64,000 bases of DNA from Cavia porcellus (lineage: Eukaryota; Chordata; Mammalia; Rodentia; Caviidae). The notes under the pieces are model-generated. The model saw only the letters and a list, made by a program, of their open reading frames with translations. It did not search any database and was not told the origin of the DNA. Positions 12,722 through 25,084 of the stretch are shown piece after piece (position 1 is the stretch's first letter; every line of letters begins with the position of its first letter). The stretch lies in contig NW_026947502.1 of NCBI RefSeq assembly GCF_034190915.1, forward strand, positions 4,758,785 to 4,822,784, read 5' to 3'. The position numbers and the translations under genes were made by a program.

Positions 12722-12740
12722 GGCTGCCGGGACTTGTAGT
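12722..12740 (-). promoter_or_regulatory. ZNF143/Staf-type site
   Basis: The minus strand reads ACTACAAGTCCCGGCAGCC, a close match to the ZNF143/Staf consensus (ACTACAANTCCCRG...). It sits about 210 bp upstream of the SEPTIN8 start codon in the CpG island. ZNF143 sites are typical of proximal promoters; binding here is inferred. Confidence 0.6.
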
Positions 12741-13046
12741 CCGCGGGCGGCCCGGGGCCCCCAGGAGCCCGGCCGCCTCCGCTGCGGGGCCTGGCGCACG
12801 CGACGCGCGGGATGCGCGGCGCGGAGGACCGCGGGGACGCGACTCAGACGTCCCGCGGCGGCTCTGCCCGCACGGAGGCCTCGGAGGGCTCCGCGACCTG
12901 CTCCTGCCCGCCGTCGGCGCGGAATCGGCGGAGTCCTCGGAAGCCCTCCGGCCCCTCCGCCCTGCCTTCCCTGCTCCGTGCAGTGAGGCACGAGCTCCAC
13001 ACCCGTCCCTCCGACGGACGGCCTCAGCCAGGTGTGCTTACCCGCC

Positions 13047-13205
13047 ACACGCACGCGCACACACATATGGACGTGCACACACGCGCTCACACAAATGGGC
13101 ACATGTGTGCACACACGTCCACACACACATGCACATGCACCCACAGGTGCGCACACATGCACACACGTGCACATATGCACATACACACACGCGCGCACAC
13201 GTCCA
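13047..13205. repeat. Alternating (CA/CG/TG) purine-pyrimidine tract
   Basis: About 160 bp made almost only of CA, CG, TG and TA steps, with repeated cacacacgcgc and gtgcacacacg units and no single clean period. Such alternation favours left-handed Z-DNA. It lies about 0.5 kb upstream of the SEPTIN8 start codon. Confidence 0.8.
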
Positions 13206-14820
13206 CCCCCAGTGTCTTCCTGAGAAACCACCTCTTCCACTCCCGCCAGAACAGCTCATTTGGGCCGCACACGGCCTTTGGCAAGCGCCCTCGCTGCCCT
13301 TCCGCGGCATCCGGACGCCCTGAATCTTCCCGCTCCCCACCCCACAACGGCCCTTCCCTGCTTTCTCTGCCGGCCGCACAGCAGGTCACCTCGAGCAGCT
13401 GATCTCGCACCCCTGGACTTGCCCAGCGCCGCGTCCACCGCGCTCCCTCCGCTGCCGGCCCGCGTCCTGAGCCTGGCAGTGTAGCAGGCCAGCATCGCAG
13501 CTAGGGGAGCTGAGGCTGCCGCTGAAACTTGCTGCCACCCCTTGCTAGTTTGTCTGTCCCAATACAGACAGGTTGCTAACTGTGCCTCTGGTTGCTTACC
13601 CTAAAAACAGAGAGGCTCCCCACAGTTCAGTGGGGAGTCCAACATGGGCAGCTCGTGGACTTTAGTGAGATCTTGTCTCAAGAAAAGAAAGTAATGACTT
13701 TAAAAGGTAGTTGAAGTGCGCTTGTTTGATAATATCTCCTTCGCCAGACGGGAAGGGTCTTAATGTCAAGGAAAAAAAAGACAGTATGATGTCAGTGTTG
13801 ATTCAGTCCTTCTAAGCCTTTTCTGCTGTGCTTTTCTGTTTTCTTTTCTTATAAGAAAGAAGTCTGTCACCGCTGCCTTTCTGTGCTTCACCACTCCCTG
13901 GGGGCTGCCCCAATGATCCTTCAAACGGTCACTAGGTCATTAGTCCCTGCTTGGGCATCTTTCAAAACATCGATTGCCAGCAGTACCAGCAAGCGCTGTG
14001 AGAAGGAAGATCCAGGCTGCAGCGCTCTTCCTCCTGTTGGGATGTGCTCCCTCTAGTAGAATTTCCTCCTTTTTTCCAAACCAAACATTCCTTCTTCATT
14101 ACTATGACTACTATTCTTTTCATGCTGCTTCTGGACGGGACTTCTGAGGGAGTCAGAATTACCACCAGGGACACACAGCTGAGTACCCTAGTACCTCGGT
14201 GCCTGCTGTGTAGTTAATTGGCCCCAGCAGGCAGGATCAGTACCAAGTATTTTGGCTAGAAAGGTAGCAAGTCACGGGAGGCTGTCCATGCCAACAAGTT
14301 CTAGTTTGCATGGCAAGTACCAAACCTCAGGCATTGGAACTAGTTTTTCAGGTCAAAAAGCACTGAGTACCAAATTCAGCAAGTTTCAAAGCATTCAAGG
14401 ACTATAATCTGACCGGGTAACAATCATTTCTCACATGGCGCAAAAGTGTTCTTTCTGATGACAGCGTTTCCCAGCATTCCCCACACTCCCAGGAGAAATC
14501 CATAGATGTTGCAATGAGAAAAGACTGGCCCAACAGTACAATCTTGAGGAATGCAGAATTCTGTACCACGGAAATGGTTTCTGCAGAAATCCTCAGAGCT
14601 GTTTGACTAGCTAATATGCATTGTCACTACTGAAAAATGGAAAACGTAATCAATTCCCAATTTAGCTGACATCCATCCCTTCCCCTATTCCCCCTTTTGA
14701 GTCTAGTACCTATTAAACTTGGACACGATTTCACCTCAGGAAACGCTACACTCCAAGCCTCTTGTTTCTCTTTTATTTTTATTAACAATTCACTATTTTG
14801 TCACATAGAAATTTAAAATT
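13206..14820. other. Unique sequence upstream of SEPTIN8
   Basis: No gene is recognised. The part before about 13,500 is still CpG-rich; beyond that, composition is average. Confidence 0.5.
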
Positions 14821-14821
14821 T

Positions 14822-15240
14822 TGCCAGGCATGCTGGTATGTGCCTGTAGTCCCAGCTCTCAGGAGACAGAGGCAGGAGGATTGTTGAGAGAGTTTGCGGG
14901 TGAGTTTGAGGCCAGCCTGAATTACATAGGAAGACCCTGTCTCAAAACAAACAAAAAGTTTAAAAATTTTCTATGGTCAAGTTTACCTGTTATTTTATGA
15001 TTTTCATTTTTGATTTTAAAAAAGGAAAAAGAGCTGAGGATGTTGCTTAGTGGTAGAGAGCTTGCCTAACATACACGAGGCCCTGGGTTCTATACACAGC
15101 ACCACAAACAAAGCACAAAAAAAAGAACAAACCATCCAGTCTCAGCACTAGGGAGGCTGAGACAAGAGGATCAACTTGAGTTCAAGGACAGCCTGAACTA
15201 TGTAGAAAGACCTTGTCCCCCCCAAAAAATAAATAAATAA
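14822..15240 (+). mobile_element. SINE cluster: B1, ID, partial B1
   Basis: A B1 body (14822-14945), an old ID (15032-15110) and a 5'-truncated B1 (15132-15240) are all in plus orientation and separated by A-rich tails. Confidence 0.75.
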
Positions 15241-15393
15241 AATGGAAAAAATCATTTCCAATGAAGTTCATAAAAATACTGTCTCAGTATTTCCTTATAA
15301 ATCCATTTTTGTCACATTTGAGGAATGTGTTCTGATCCAGCACACCAGTTAGACCCTCTTTGGATAGACAATGCAAATGGTATGGCAGACTAC

Positions 15394-15394
<1 letters not shown>

Positions 15395-15433
<39 letters not shown>
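15395..15433 (+). repeat. (GT)n microsatellite
   Basis: About 19 uninterrupted GT units. Confidence 0.95.
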
Positions 15434-15434
<1 letters not shown>

Positions 15435-16617
15435 AGGGTTTGTATCAGTTCAGATTCCATCAGTGTCTGCAGTGAGGTAGAAGTTTCTCATGTTGCACAG
15501 GTATGTAGTCTAGGGCTAGATGACTGTCATCCTATGCTTTCTCTCTCACTGCGGGGCTTTGAATGTTCTTGTCATGGTCCAAAAATATGACACTGTCTGC
15601 ATTCCAGGCAGCAGGAGGTTATGAAGATAATACAGAGAAAATGAGCAAATGATCTCAAGTGACTGCAGACTCTGCCACGGGGCTCTTCTGCTTACATTCC
15701 ATTGGCCACAGCTGAGCAGTGAGCAATTTTGTCCATCAATTGGAAGATTCTTGCAACTTCTTCCATGCCTGTTTCTAGGCTATTTTTTTTTCTGTTGCAG
15801 TGAGATATCTGAAGATTTTTTTCTAAAACTTTAAAATTGTATTTATTTTTTGGAACATCAGAATTTAAAAAAAATAACGAACAAGAAAATCAGCCATATA
15901 CCCCCGTTCAGAATGAACTACAAATAAATTTTTATCCTATCTGCTCCTTTTTAAATAGAAATTGCATGATTTTTATAAAAGCGATATATCCTTTAAATAA
16001 TTCAAACATTATAGAAGAGTTTAAACTATCTCAGTGCCACCACCCAGAAAGACTCCTGATGAATATTTCACTGGGGGTGGATTTTTATGAATATTTACAG
16101 ACAGGACGAAAAACAATAGTGACCTTTTTTTAGAAATGTGGAGTATAACACTGATGCTATTTAAATGAAAAATTATTATGTTTGACTTTACTTGAATTTA
16201 AAAGGAGCTAAGAAGTTGAAGTAATACTGAAGAGTCGAGCTTCAGAGAATGTTTCTTGACCACAAAAGTTATTACTTCCTAAAACTTGCTTCTGAGGTTA
16301 AACAAAAATTGTTAAACACGGTAAGAGAGTTCGTCATTTTCTTAAAGTACACATTTCAGCCTGTGTGTGTGTGTGTGTGCACATGTGTGCACACTTAGCC
16401 CGCACCCACGCATTGCTTTGCAAAATCAGCTCTTTACATCTCTCCTGACCCAGCTTCCTGACTTTTGTTATTGTTACACTGTCTAGGTTTACAACAATTC
16501 TATTCTTTCTGTAAACATAATTCTATGGTTACTTAGCATACATTCTAAATTTAGATCACTTCAATGCCTATCCCTGGGTCCTTTTACCCAGGCTTTTCAA
16601 TTTTTAAATTAAAAATA
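15434..16617. other. AT-rich unique sequence
   Basis: No gene or recognisable repeat is seen except a short GT run near 16,362-16,379. Confidence 0.5.
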
Positions 16618-17178
16618 AAAATTTTATTCGGTACGGGGAATCAAACTCAAGACGGCATGCTTGTCAGGCAGGTGCTTGTGTTACCGAGCTGTATCCCTGA
16701 CCTCTTTAATTCATCTCCTAACAGACTAAATTTCATTGTCCAGCTGTTTTTCCCAAGAAGTACCTGGGTTTGGGATGCAGGCCAATGGGAAAGCACTTGC
16801 CTAGCATGCATGAGGCCCTGGTTTCAATCCCCAATATTAAAAAAAAAAAAAGTGTTTCTAGTGTCCCCACACTAGAGCTATATCTTTTTTTTTTTTTTTT
16901 TTTTTTTTGTCTGTTTGAGACAGGGTGTCAATGTGCATCTCATGGTGGCCTTGAAGTCACTTTGTAGTCCAGGCTGGTCTTGAACTTGCAACGATTTTCC
17001 GGCCTCAACCTCCTGAGTGCTGGGATTATAGGTGCGTACCACCACACCCAGCTGGAGCCTTATCTTTTTTTTTTTTTTTTTTTTGTCTTTTTCTTTTTTA
17101 TCGGTACTGGGGAGCAAACTCACGACCACACACTTGCAAGGCAGGCGCTTATGCCGCTGAGCTAAATCCCCAGCCCCT
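16618..17178. mobile_element. SINE cluster in mixed orientation (ID-, ID+, B1-, ID-)
   Basis: ID minus at 16618-16703, ID plus at 16767-16851, B1 minus at 16884-17053 and ID minus at 17065-17178. The first two IDs face each other and could pair as an inverted repeat in RNA. Confidence 0.8.
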
Positions 17179-18626
17179 GGTTAATACATAATATTCTTGA
17201 GTCTCACCTTCTTGCCCACAGAAGGTTGTAGATATTGCTCTTTACTATTTGGAAGACGTCTGATATCAGTCTAAATTTCTCCCTTGTAACTGACTCCCTG
17301 CCTCCTACCTTGGATAGCTAGAAAAGTACCTCTTCATCACTTCTTAGTTCACTAACTAGGAGATATTTTAGTATTAAACCTTCTGAAGCAAGTTTTTCTG
17401 AAATACAGTTATTTCAATCTGAAGTTTTAGTTTTGTCTTTCTGCATTAAACTTCTGTTTGGCTCTGTTTGTGGTTGCTTTTCTTTGGGGATATCAATCCT
17501 TACATTGCATCATTTTGCTATCTTTCACATCCTATTAATTTTAATTGCTTTGATCATTTTGCCAGATTTAGCTGCCCCAGCTCAGTAATTTGAGTTTCAG
17601 TGGATCCATTCTCTTTCTTGTTAGTTATAATTTCTTTGGGTCTGCAAAGATGTTTCTTTAGTATCTCATCCTCTGATTTTGTTATCCTCTCCCTGTGTTC
17701 CCAGTTTATTAATTTCATGTTCTGAAGTGGTTTTCTGGTGCCAAGCAGTGGTAAGGAATTCTTTAAGATTTAGGGGGCAGAGAGCGGGTGGAGGGAAGCG
17801 TGTTTTCTTTTGCCCTCTGTTTTCCCCTTATTTATGATTAGGATTCTGCTGCCTCCTGTGGCATTCCTTTCCCGTCATTCTGGTTAGATGGCCCTGTCCA
17901 GACTTTCATGCTGCTGAAATGTGACAGTGAAGGACAGGAGCCCACTGACCTACCTTCAGAGGACCAGTCTGGTTTTCATTCTGAGCGACAGGCCTAGCTG
18001 GGGCTCTGGGTTCTCCACACTGCTCAGGAGCCTGAAAAGGGGGAGCATACCAGGGGCTGTGTGAGAACACCTGGCGTGCGCCTGTCCTGGGCTTCTGTTT
18101 AAAGTCCTGCGCAAGGCTTGTGCTGCCTGATCAGAGCTGAAAAGGAGGATGCTATCGGTGCCTCCCAACACAGAGAGGCAGCTGTGGGCCTGGACCAGGG
18201 TCCCCACCGCAGTGTTGTCCCCCAGCTCCTGCTCGTCCTCACCTCTGCAGCACACTTGCTACTCACACTGGAATCCCTCACGGTGCAGGAGCAGTAGGGA
18301 GGGTGCTCAGCAGTTTGACAGTTTCTGGGCATGGGGGGCAGAGCAGGGGTGTGCTGGACCTCCCCTGGCCACTCCAAGCCCCTCTCTACTTCCGTGGTGG
18401 TGGCCTGTGGCACTGGTGCCACAGTGGGCTGTTTGTATGGCAGAAGGCTCTGACAGGTTCACCGTCTCTGCTCCGTATCCTTGCTTGGATGCCACATTTG
18501 AGATCTATTGTGTTGGTTGCTAATAGCAAAATCTGCCCCCTAGTTTTATCCACTTTCTTTCATTTTGCTGGGAGTTTAGAAAGAAAACTTCTATGGGGAA
18601 GCTCTAACTCACTGTCTGTATCTACT
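17179..18626. other. Unique sequence, AT-rich then average
   Basis: Nothing I can name lies here. The stretch 17,440-17,760 (tttctttgggtctgcaaag and similar) may be an old, diverged repeat. Confidence 0.4.
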
Positions 18627-18720
18627 TTTTTTTTTTTTTTTTTTTTTGGTATCAAGAATCAAACTCACGACCGCCCACTTGCCAGACAGGTACGTATGCC
18701 ACTGAGCTAAATCCCCAGCT
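18627..18720 (-). mobile_element. ID SINE
   Basis: A poly-T head, ggtatcaagaatcaaactcac and gagctaaatccccagct give a reverse ID. Confidence 0.85.
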
Positions 18721-20230
18721 GTATCTAGTTTATAAGGTGGAATTTGATTTTGGGCTGAGGTCCAGCTTGTATCAGCAGCTGCTAAGGCAGCATGAAGCAA
18801 GGGCAGACCTGAGGAACCAACTGAGTCCCAGGCCTGAGATCGTAAGGCTGGAGGTATTCCAAAAGACAGGTCAACTTTGCCAGTTTGCAAACCATGGTTC
18901 TTAGGAGCCCGCTTTAGAAAATGACAGCCGACAGCCATACTGGCATGTCGAGGCCTAGATGAGGAGCCCTGGCCTGCTGGAAAAGCTGGCCACAGGCAAG
19001 AAACTATGTTCTGACTCTTGCCCAGGAGGCCTAGCCAGTGCTGGGTGTGGGAGCCGCGTGGCCCTTGTTCCCTAGGGGAGCACTCAGCCGGAAACAGCCC
19101 TGCCCAGTCTCATGGCTTTCTGGCTGTCCTCTGTGTCAGAGTCCCACAGTGACCTTAATGTTGCACATGGGGGTGGCTGGCAGCCTGCCTTCCACCAGAG
19201 ATCGAGTACCAGAGAGACCTTGCAAAGCCCTAGAGAAGGGGATCCCTGCCTCTCCCTACAGAAGCGTCCCCTAGCAAATGGGACTGGGGCCCTGGAAAGA
19301 GTCCTGAGTCCACAGTTCCAGGAATGCACCCAGGTTCCAGGGGAGTCTGAAGTTCATGCAGTGAGGAAGCCTTTCTTCAGGCAGAGGAACATAGTTAGAA
19401 AGATGCTGTAGGTAATAGCATTAGTTCCTTATTTAAAGGAGGAAAAGAATAGGATTTGGAAGGGATTCCTGCAAGCAAGAGGCCTGGAAATGTAAGTTTC
19501 TTGGGTTTCCTGAGGTTCATGGTCCCCTGAATAAATAAGCTACAAAAACACGCAGCTTCAGGGTCCCTGAGTCTGTAGGAATCCCAGACGCAATAGATGG
19601 CCCAGAGCTGCCCCGGAAGTAGAAGCCCCTCGCCAAGCCTGCGTTGGAGGGACAGGCATAGGATGGCATCACCTTCATAAGGAGCTCCACACAGCTGGCT
19701 TAAGGATTCTGCCGTGGACCTGCCTGCCCTCACTCGGGTTTGGAACTCTGAGCCTCCCCATGGTGGAAGGTTTCTATTCTTTCAAGTTATTTATGGCCAA
19801 AAAGAACTTTCTGGAAAGAAATATGCCAACCATCCAGTAACCAAAGAGCTCCAGTCTACATGAGAGGAGGATTCCGAGATCATCACGGTACAGATAGGAC
19901 AGGGAATGGCCACTGGCTGGCTGTCCCTTTCAGGGTGGCCTCTGTCCCTGTAGCCATGAGCAGATGGGGTGTGAGCAGGTGACAGGGAGCCCCTCAGGAA
20001 GACACCATTAGGCAGAAATGAGAAAGTTAAAATCTTTTGGCTCTTTTTTTGGAAAACGTGACCTTCCAAGAGCATGAGGGCCATGCAAAGAGAAAGAATG
20101 TTTCATGTTGTCCAGGGCACAAAGGGAGTCCTGGGGGAGGAGACACTTAACCTAAGAGAGTCAGGCAGGATGCGGGAGGGCCCTGCAGAGCAATGACTTT
20201 CAAACGGGGACAAAGTAAAAGAGCTTCCCC
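18721..20230. other. Unique sequence without recognised features
   Basis: No gene, RNA or repeat is recognised. Short frames on both strands lack family resemblance. Confidence 0.5.
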
Positions 20231-20235
20231 CAACC

Positions 20236-20440
20236 CTTTTTTTTCTTTATAGAATTGGGGATCAAGCCGAGAGTCTTGTGCATGCTAGGCAAATGCTTTA
20301 CCACTGAGCTACATCCCCAGCCATTTTATTTTATTTTGAGACAGAGTTTTTACTCAGTTGCCCAGGCCGGCCTTGGTCTCGTGACCCTCCCTCCTCAGCA
20401 CGCTCCACCAGGAGCGGGAATTACAGGTGTGGGCCCAGCT
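20236..20440 (-). mobile_element. ID and B1 SINEs, adjacent
   Basis: Reverse ID at about 20236-20321, followed by a diverged reverse B1 to 20440 beginning ttttgagacagagtttttac. Confidence 0.75.
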
Positions 20441-20989
20441 GCAACTGCTTTTCTATATTTGGTTCTCATTTCGACAAAGAGTTCTTCAGCAGCTAAAAAT
20501 ATGTCTGAAAGCCACATCTCTGGGGAGAATTTATTCAGATAAAACAGGCCGGGAAAGGCTGCGCAGGGATGGGGGGAGCTGGAGCTGCTGGGGTGGAGCT
20601 GGGGGTGGGGACTGAGAGGGACAGTGTTACCTGCACCAGGCGGCTGGCCAGGCAAGAAAGAACTCAAAGAACTGAGAGAAATCACTCCAACTCTAGGAAT
20701 AGAAACACCAGTGGATCAGCTTTGAAGAGAACGCAAACACCACCTGCACACAAAGGTCAGGGTCTGCCAACCCGGGAATTAAACTAGAGAAAGCTCAGAG
20801 CCTGATTTATCTGCTTGGTTTGCACTGCAGGGCCACAGGTGCTCCTCACTGCAAACACGGGTGGGGTGGGAGCTTGTGAGGGAGCAGGCACAAGCAGCCG
20901 GCTTTGGGAAGTGGGAAGGGTGTGGGGACTCCTCCTCCACTCCATGGGCTGCTGCATAAGGACTGCAGGCCCCCCATGGACAGGAGAGT

Positions 20990-21380
20990 GCAGTGGTTAG
21001 AATAGCACCCAGAAAAGCCTGTGAATGGGTGCCTGTGATTCCCACAACCTCTGATGTGCTACCATGTGTGGCCAAAGGGACTCTGCCGGTGTGATGCAGG
21101 AGTCTGAGCTGGGGAGAGTGTCCCCGGCGTCCTGATGGGGGGAAGCAGGGGAGTCGTGAGACTAGAGCAGAGACCAGAGCGGGCAGCTGCAAGTCAAGAT
21201 ATTCGGGCAGAGACGCATATTCTGCTCTAGATGACATCCCAGGAGCAGACCCCAGCGCACACCTTGATTTTGGTCCCATAAGCTGCTGGACTGTGACCTC
21301 CAGAACTGCAGGGTACTGAGTATGTGACAGGTGGAGCCGACTGCTCCTGAAATTTGTCACAGCAGCAGTAGGAATCTAAT
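20990..21380 (+). repeat. Old interspersed repeat (family not named)
   Basis: The order 'ggttagaatagcacccagaaaa', 'cctccagaactgcaggg' and 'tttgtcacagcagcagtaggaatcta' is typical of an old placental LTR-like repeat. A reverse copy of the same type appears at 28955-29285. Confidence 0.45.
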
Positions 21381-21557
21381 GCTGATGGTACTGAGTTCAG
21401 GGTGTGAGAATCCTAGTTTCAGGGCCACCACTTGCCAACTGAGGGACCTCAGGGAAGTGACCTTTGGTTCTTCATTGTAGTTTCCTTGTGTGCAAAGTGA
21501 AGATGATCATCACTGTCACCTTCTATGGTTGTTTGTGAAGTTAAAAATGAAATGCTT

Positions 21558-21782
21558 TGCCAGGTGTGGTGGTGCACACCTATAATCCCAGCTCTCAGGA
21601 GACAGAGGCAGGAGGATTGCTGTGAGTTCCAGGTCAGCCTGGGCTACAGAGTGACTTCAAGGCCAGCCTGCACTACAGAGAGACACTCCACCTCAAGAAA
21701 ACCAAGGTTACAGATGTATCTCACACTCAGGGAGAAGACCCCTGCCTGGGTCCAATCCTTAGCACCACAAAATAAGAAAACA
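21558..21782 (+). mobile_element. B1 followed by an old ID fragment
   Basis: B1 body at 21558-21702 with its internal duplication, then an ID-like gtccaatccttagcaccac segment. Confidence 0.75.
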
Positions 21783-22859
21783 AAAACTCGTCCTGGGGTC
21801 TCACCAACCGGAAGCAAGCCATGAGACTACACAGACAGTTCAAGGTTGCCAGAAGTAGGCCCATGCTAACACAGCATGAGCGAGAACATTTAAATCGGCA
21901 GGAGAAGCAAGCAAGGGAAAAAAATAACCAGGCAAAATTCCTAAGATGCGTTATAAATCAGTAACTCGTGAGACACGCTAGACATTGGATAAATGGAATG
22001 TGGGTGTTAAGCATCCATTCAAAGGGCCGAGCACACCGTTACTCACAGAAAAGGACTGACACTCCGAGTTCCAAGGGGAACAGCATGCAGTTCCAGACTG
22101 GCTGCTGGCACCTTCAAGTCAGTGCCCCCGAGAGCCCCACTTTGATCCCATCTTGGGCGCTCAGGTCTCCTTCCTTGCTGCTCCAGGTTGCTGCAGGCTG
22201 CAGCCGCCCAAGAGTCTCTGACAGAGCATGTATTAGCGCCAGGGGCCTCCTGCACACTGAGCGCCTTCGTCCAGCCTCAACTACTGTGTTCAGAACCACA
22301 TCGTCAGTGGCGATAGAGGGCAGGAGTCCCAGGAGTACAGAGTCCAGGCCCTACGCTCCTTCCGCTCTGCTTGTGCTCTCTCCTAACTCAGTTTACTTGC
22401 CCTGTCCCTCTCCTCTTGTTCCTCCCTGCAAGTTGCAAATAGAATCAACAAAATCAACAAAACGGATGATTAGCACATCTTCAGTGGGTCCATGAGTCTC
22501 TCTGTGTCTCCAGACAGCTTTCCTGACAGAGCACTCAGAGGCTGCACTGCACCAAGATAATTACACCCACGACAGACAATAGTGATGTGTCCCCAAGGCT
22601 GGGCACATGGTCACCTGAACACACAGAGTGGAGTCAGAGCGGAAGGAAAGGTCAGAGTGGCATTGGGGAGGAGCCTCAAGGCACCAGAGCTCACTCGGTC
22701 TGGTCTTCTGGCTCCAGGTCTGGCACACTGAGTTCATTTGAGATAAGAGAAGAGCTTTTTCTGATAAATTAGGGCCTTCGGAAAGTGTTGTCACCGGAGC
22801 AGTCTCTCTTGGAGGGGAAAGGAGGGGCTGGCTCACTTCTCGGGATCCTGCTGTGTAAG
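21783..22859. other. Unique sequence without recognised features
   Basis: No gene or repeat is recognised. Confidence 0.45.
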
Positions 22860-23220
22860 TCAGCTTTCCATCACTGTGAAAAAGCACTGGCGATGACCAG
22901 CTTTGCAGGAGGCCAGGTCTGTTCTGGCTCATGGTTTTGAGGTTTCAGTCCATGGTCACTTGGCTCTGTAGCAGCACAGCACAGCACGGCAGGAGCAGGA
23001 GTGTGCAGCCTGGACAAGGAGACTTGGCCAGGAAACACAGAAAGAGAGGTAAGATGGGGCGTCCTTAGGTCCCCTTTAAGATCCACCGCAGTGACCTAAC
23101 TTTTCCACTTGGCCCTACCTTCTAAAATTCTACCACTCCCTAGTAACACTAGGGCTGGAGACCCAGGCTTTAACACATGAAACTTTACTGGACATTCCAA
23201 ATCCAAACAATAATGTGAAC
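22860..23220 (-). repeat. Old MaLR-LTR-like repeat
   Basis: Phrases such as 'gtcagctttccatcactgtg', 'tctggctcatggttttgagg' and 'tttaacacatgaaactttac' recall old LTR-type repeats read in reverse. Identification is by memory of phrases only. Confidence 0.4.
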
Positions 23221-24290
23221 TGACTGAGCGCTGGGGTCATTTATGCAACAAAATTTACTGAGTACTTACCATATGCTGTGGGCATGAGAATGAATAACGC
23301 AGGGTTACTGCCTCCCTGAGGTCAGAATTCACCATTCCAGGCAAACACAGAAACGTGATGGTAAGATAGACCCACAATCCGCCTTCTGCAGAGCGGAATG
23401 GGTTGGCAGTCAGAGAACAGGGCCCAGACATCAGCATCAGGAAGCCCAAATCCTGAGCCATCTGTGCCAGCAACCTGTTTGAATCTCTCATAGCCAACCT
23501 TCATCCGTGCTCATCATCTCTGTCGCCAGCTGGCCCCTGGAAGGCTGCTGCAGTTTCTGACCAGCCTCCAAAACACCAGGGCTCCTCTCTCCCTGGCTGG
23601 GCCACCCTGCTGGTGGAATCTGCTGGTGAAGCCCTGATGTCTCCGCCTGGCTCTGCCGTGGCAAGGATGGCATCCCCTGCCCAGCACAGCCAGTGAACAC
23701 CAACAGGAAGTTCTCTGGCATGGTGCCCCTGCCAGGTACCCAGAGCAGGAGGAGGGGAGGGGGAGGAAGGAGGCGGCTTCCTGGGGAACGCATGCGGGCT
23801 GAGGACTCCGCGCTCATTTGCTCTGCTGATTTGCAGCTTCAGACACAAAGCATGAGCCCACCCAAGGCAAAACGTCTCCAGGAACCAAGCCAGGGCCTCG
23901 GGGAGCTACAGGAACCCCTGCAGGCCGCTGCTGAGCTGCTGACAGCAGGTCGGCTCACATTACAAAAAGCCCATCTGCTTTCTCCCCATGCTCCCGCACT
24001 GCCAGCGTGGCTAGAGGAGGGAAAGAAGTGTCACAGCCCTGCTGCCTGACAGCACCACAGCCTGTCACTCTGTGTTCAGCGGCTCCCCAGAGCCGCTCGG
24101 CCATGGCCATCAGCGCCTTCCCGGTCCCCACCCTGCGGCACTCAGCCCCCTCTCACCCCTCCTTGCTCAGCAGATGCCTCAACTTCTTTCTGCCAGAGAA
24201 AATCCATGTGGTCAACACATTTCACTGAAGGTCTGCCAGGCACCGGAGCCACAGGGGCAACGCAGGCTGGGCTCAAACCCCCACAGGACA
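23221..24290. other. Unique sequence without recognised features
   Basis: Moderately GC-rich with no recognised gene. The 118- and 115-codon frames on opposite strands look random. Confidence 0.45.
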
Positions 24291-24331
24291 GTATTGGGGG
24301 GTCAGTGGTAGAGTATTTGCCTAACACACCA

Positions 24332-24335
<4 letters not shown>

Positions 24336-24363
<28 letters not shown>

Positions 24364-24437
24364 GGTACCAGGGATCGAACTCACAACCTCAAGCTTGCCA
24401 AGCAGGCACTTGTGTAGCTAAACTAGACCCCTGGCCA
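24336..24437 (-). mobile_element. ID SINE beside an ID plus-strand fragment
   Basis: A poly-T head and ggtaccagggatcgaactcac give a reverse ID. Just upstream, 24297-24333 resembles the 5' part of a plus ID. Confidence 0.75.
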
Positions 24438-24809
24438 CAAGCCAGGGATTATTTTTAAAAAAAAAGTCATAACAAGGTCAGCAGGCCGGGCTCTCAGCGA
24501 AGCAGCCAGGCCTGGACCAACAGCAAGGCCCTGCCCTGAGCTACCCCCACCACCCACCAGCCCAGTCCTGTGGACCTGGACCTGGGGGGGGGGCAGGGAG
24601 GTGGCCCAGCTCCTTCCTGGGGGACTCAGTTTCCCCTTTGTTGTTTGTGCCTTTTTGCACATCTAAAAGCTTTCTCACCCTTCCTGCCCCTATCAGGCCA
24701 AGTCTCCTCCACCTGAACCATCTGATGTCTGACCCCACTCCTTCCCTTTGCTGTTTGACCTCTTGGAAAAGCAATCTACCGTCAATACACTCGTGCGTCT
24801 TTTGTCAGC

Positions 24810-24811
24810 CT

Positions 24812-24857
<46 letters not shown>
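24810..24857 (+). repeat. (GT)n microsatellite
   Basis: About 24 GT units, followed by a reverse ID remnant at 24858-24920. Confidence 0.95.
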
Positions 24858-24859
<2 letters not shown>

Positions 24860-24936
24860 TATTGGCGACTGAATCCAGGGCCTAGGCAAGTGCCCTATCC
24901 CTGGTTACATCTCCAAACTCTAAATATTTTTTTGAA

Positions 24937-25084
24937 GCTAGGCATGGTGGTGCACACATGTAATCCCAGCACTTGGGAGGTTGAGGCAGGAGGATTATTA
25001 CAAGCTTGAGCCCAGCCTGGGCTACAAAGTGAGCTCAAGGCCTGCCTGAACTAGATAGTGAGACCCTGTCTCAAAAAGACAAAA
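24937..25084 (+). mobile_element. B1-type SINE
   Basis: Complete B1 body from gctaggcatggtggtgc to gagaccctgtctcaaaaag. Confidence 0.88.

Larger units (their letters stand above)
12150..12990. promoter_or_regulatory. SEPTIN8: SEPTIN8 CpG-island promoter
   Basis: Sequence around exon 1 is very rich in G+C and CpG and lies at the start of the minus-strand SEPTIN8 transcript. About 80 bp upstream of the ATG, the minus strand reads CCAGGAAGTGGCCATATTGG (about 12589-12608), which combines an ETS core (GGAAGT) with a YY1 core (GCCATATT). A ZNF143-type site is at 12722-12740. No TATA box is obvious, as expected for a housekeeping-type island. The exact start site cannot be read. Confidence 0.75.

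Noticed and set aside
11989..13402. Frames of 444, 331, 309 and 196 codons across the SEPTIN8 promoter island
   Set aside because: Their composition (Pro/Arg/Ala/Gly, and His/Thr over the CA tract) is what CpG-rich or repeat DNA gives by chance. None resembles a protein family.
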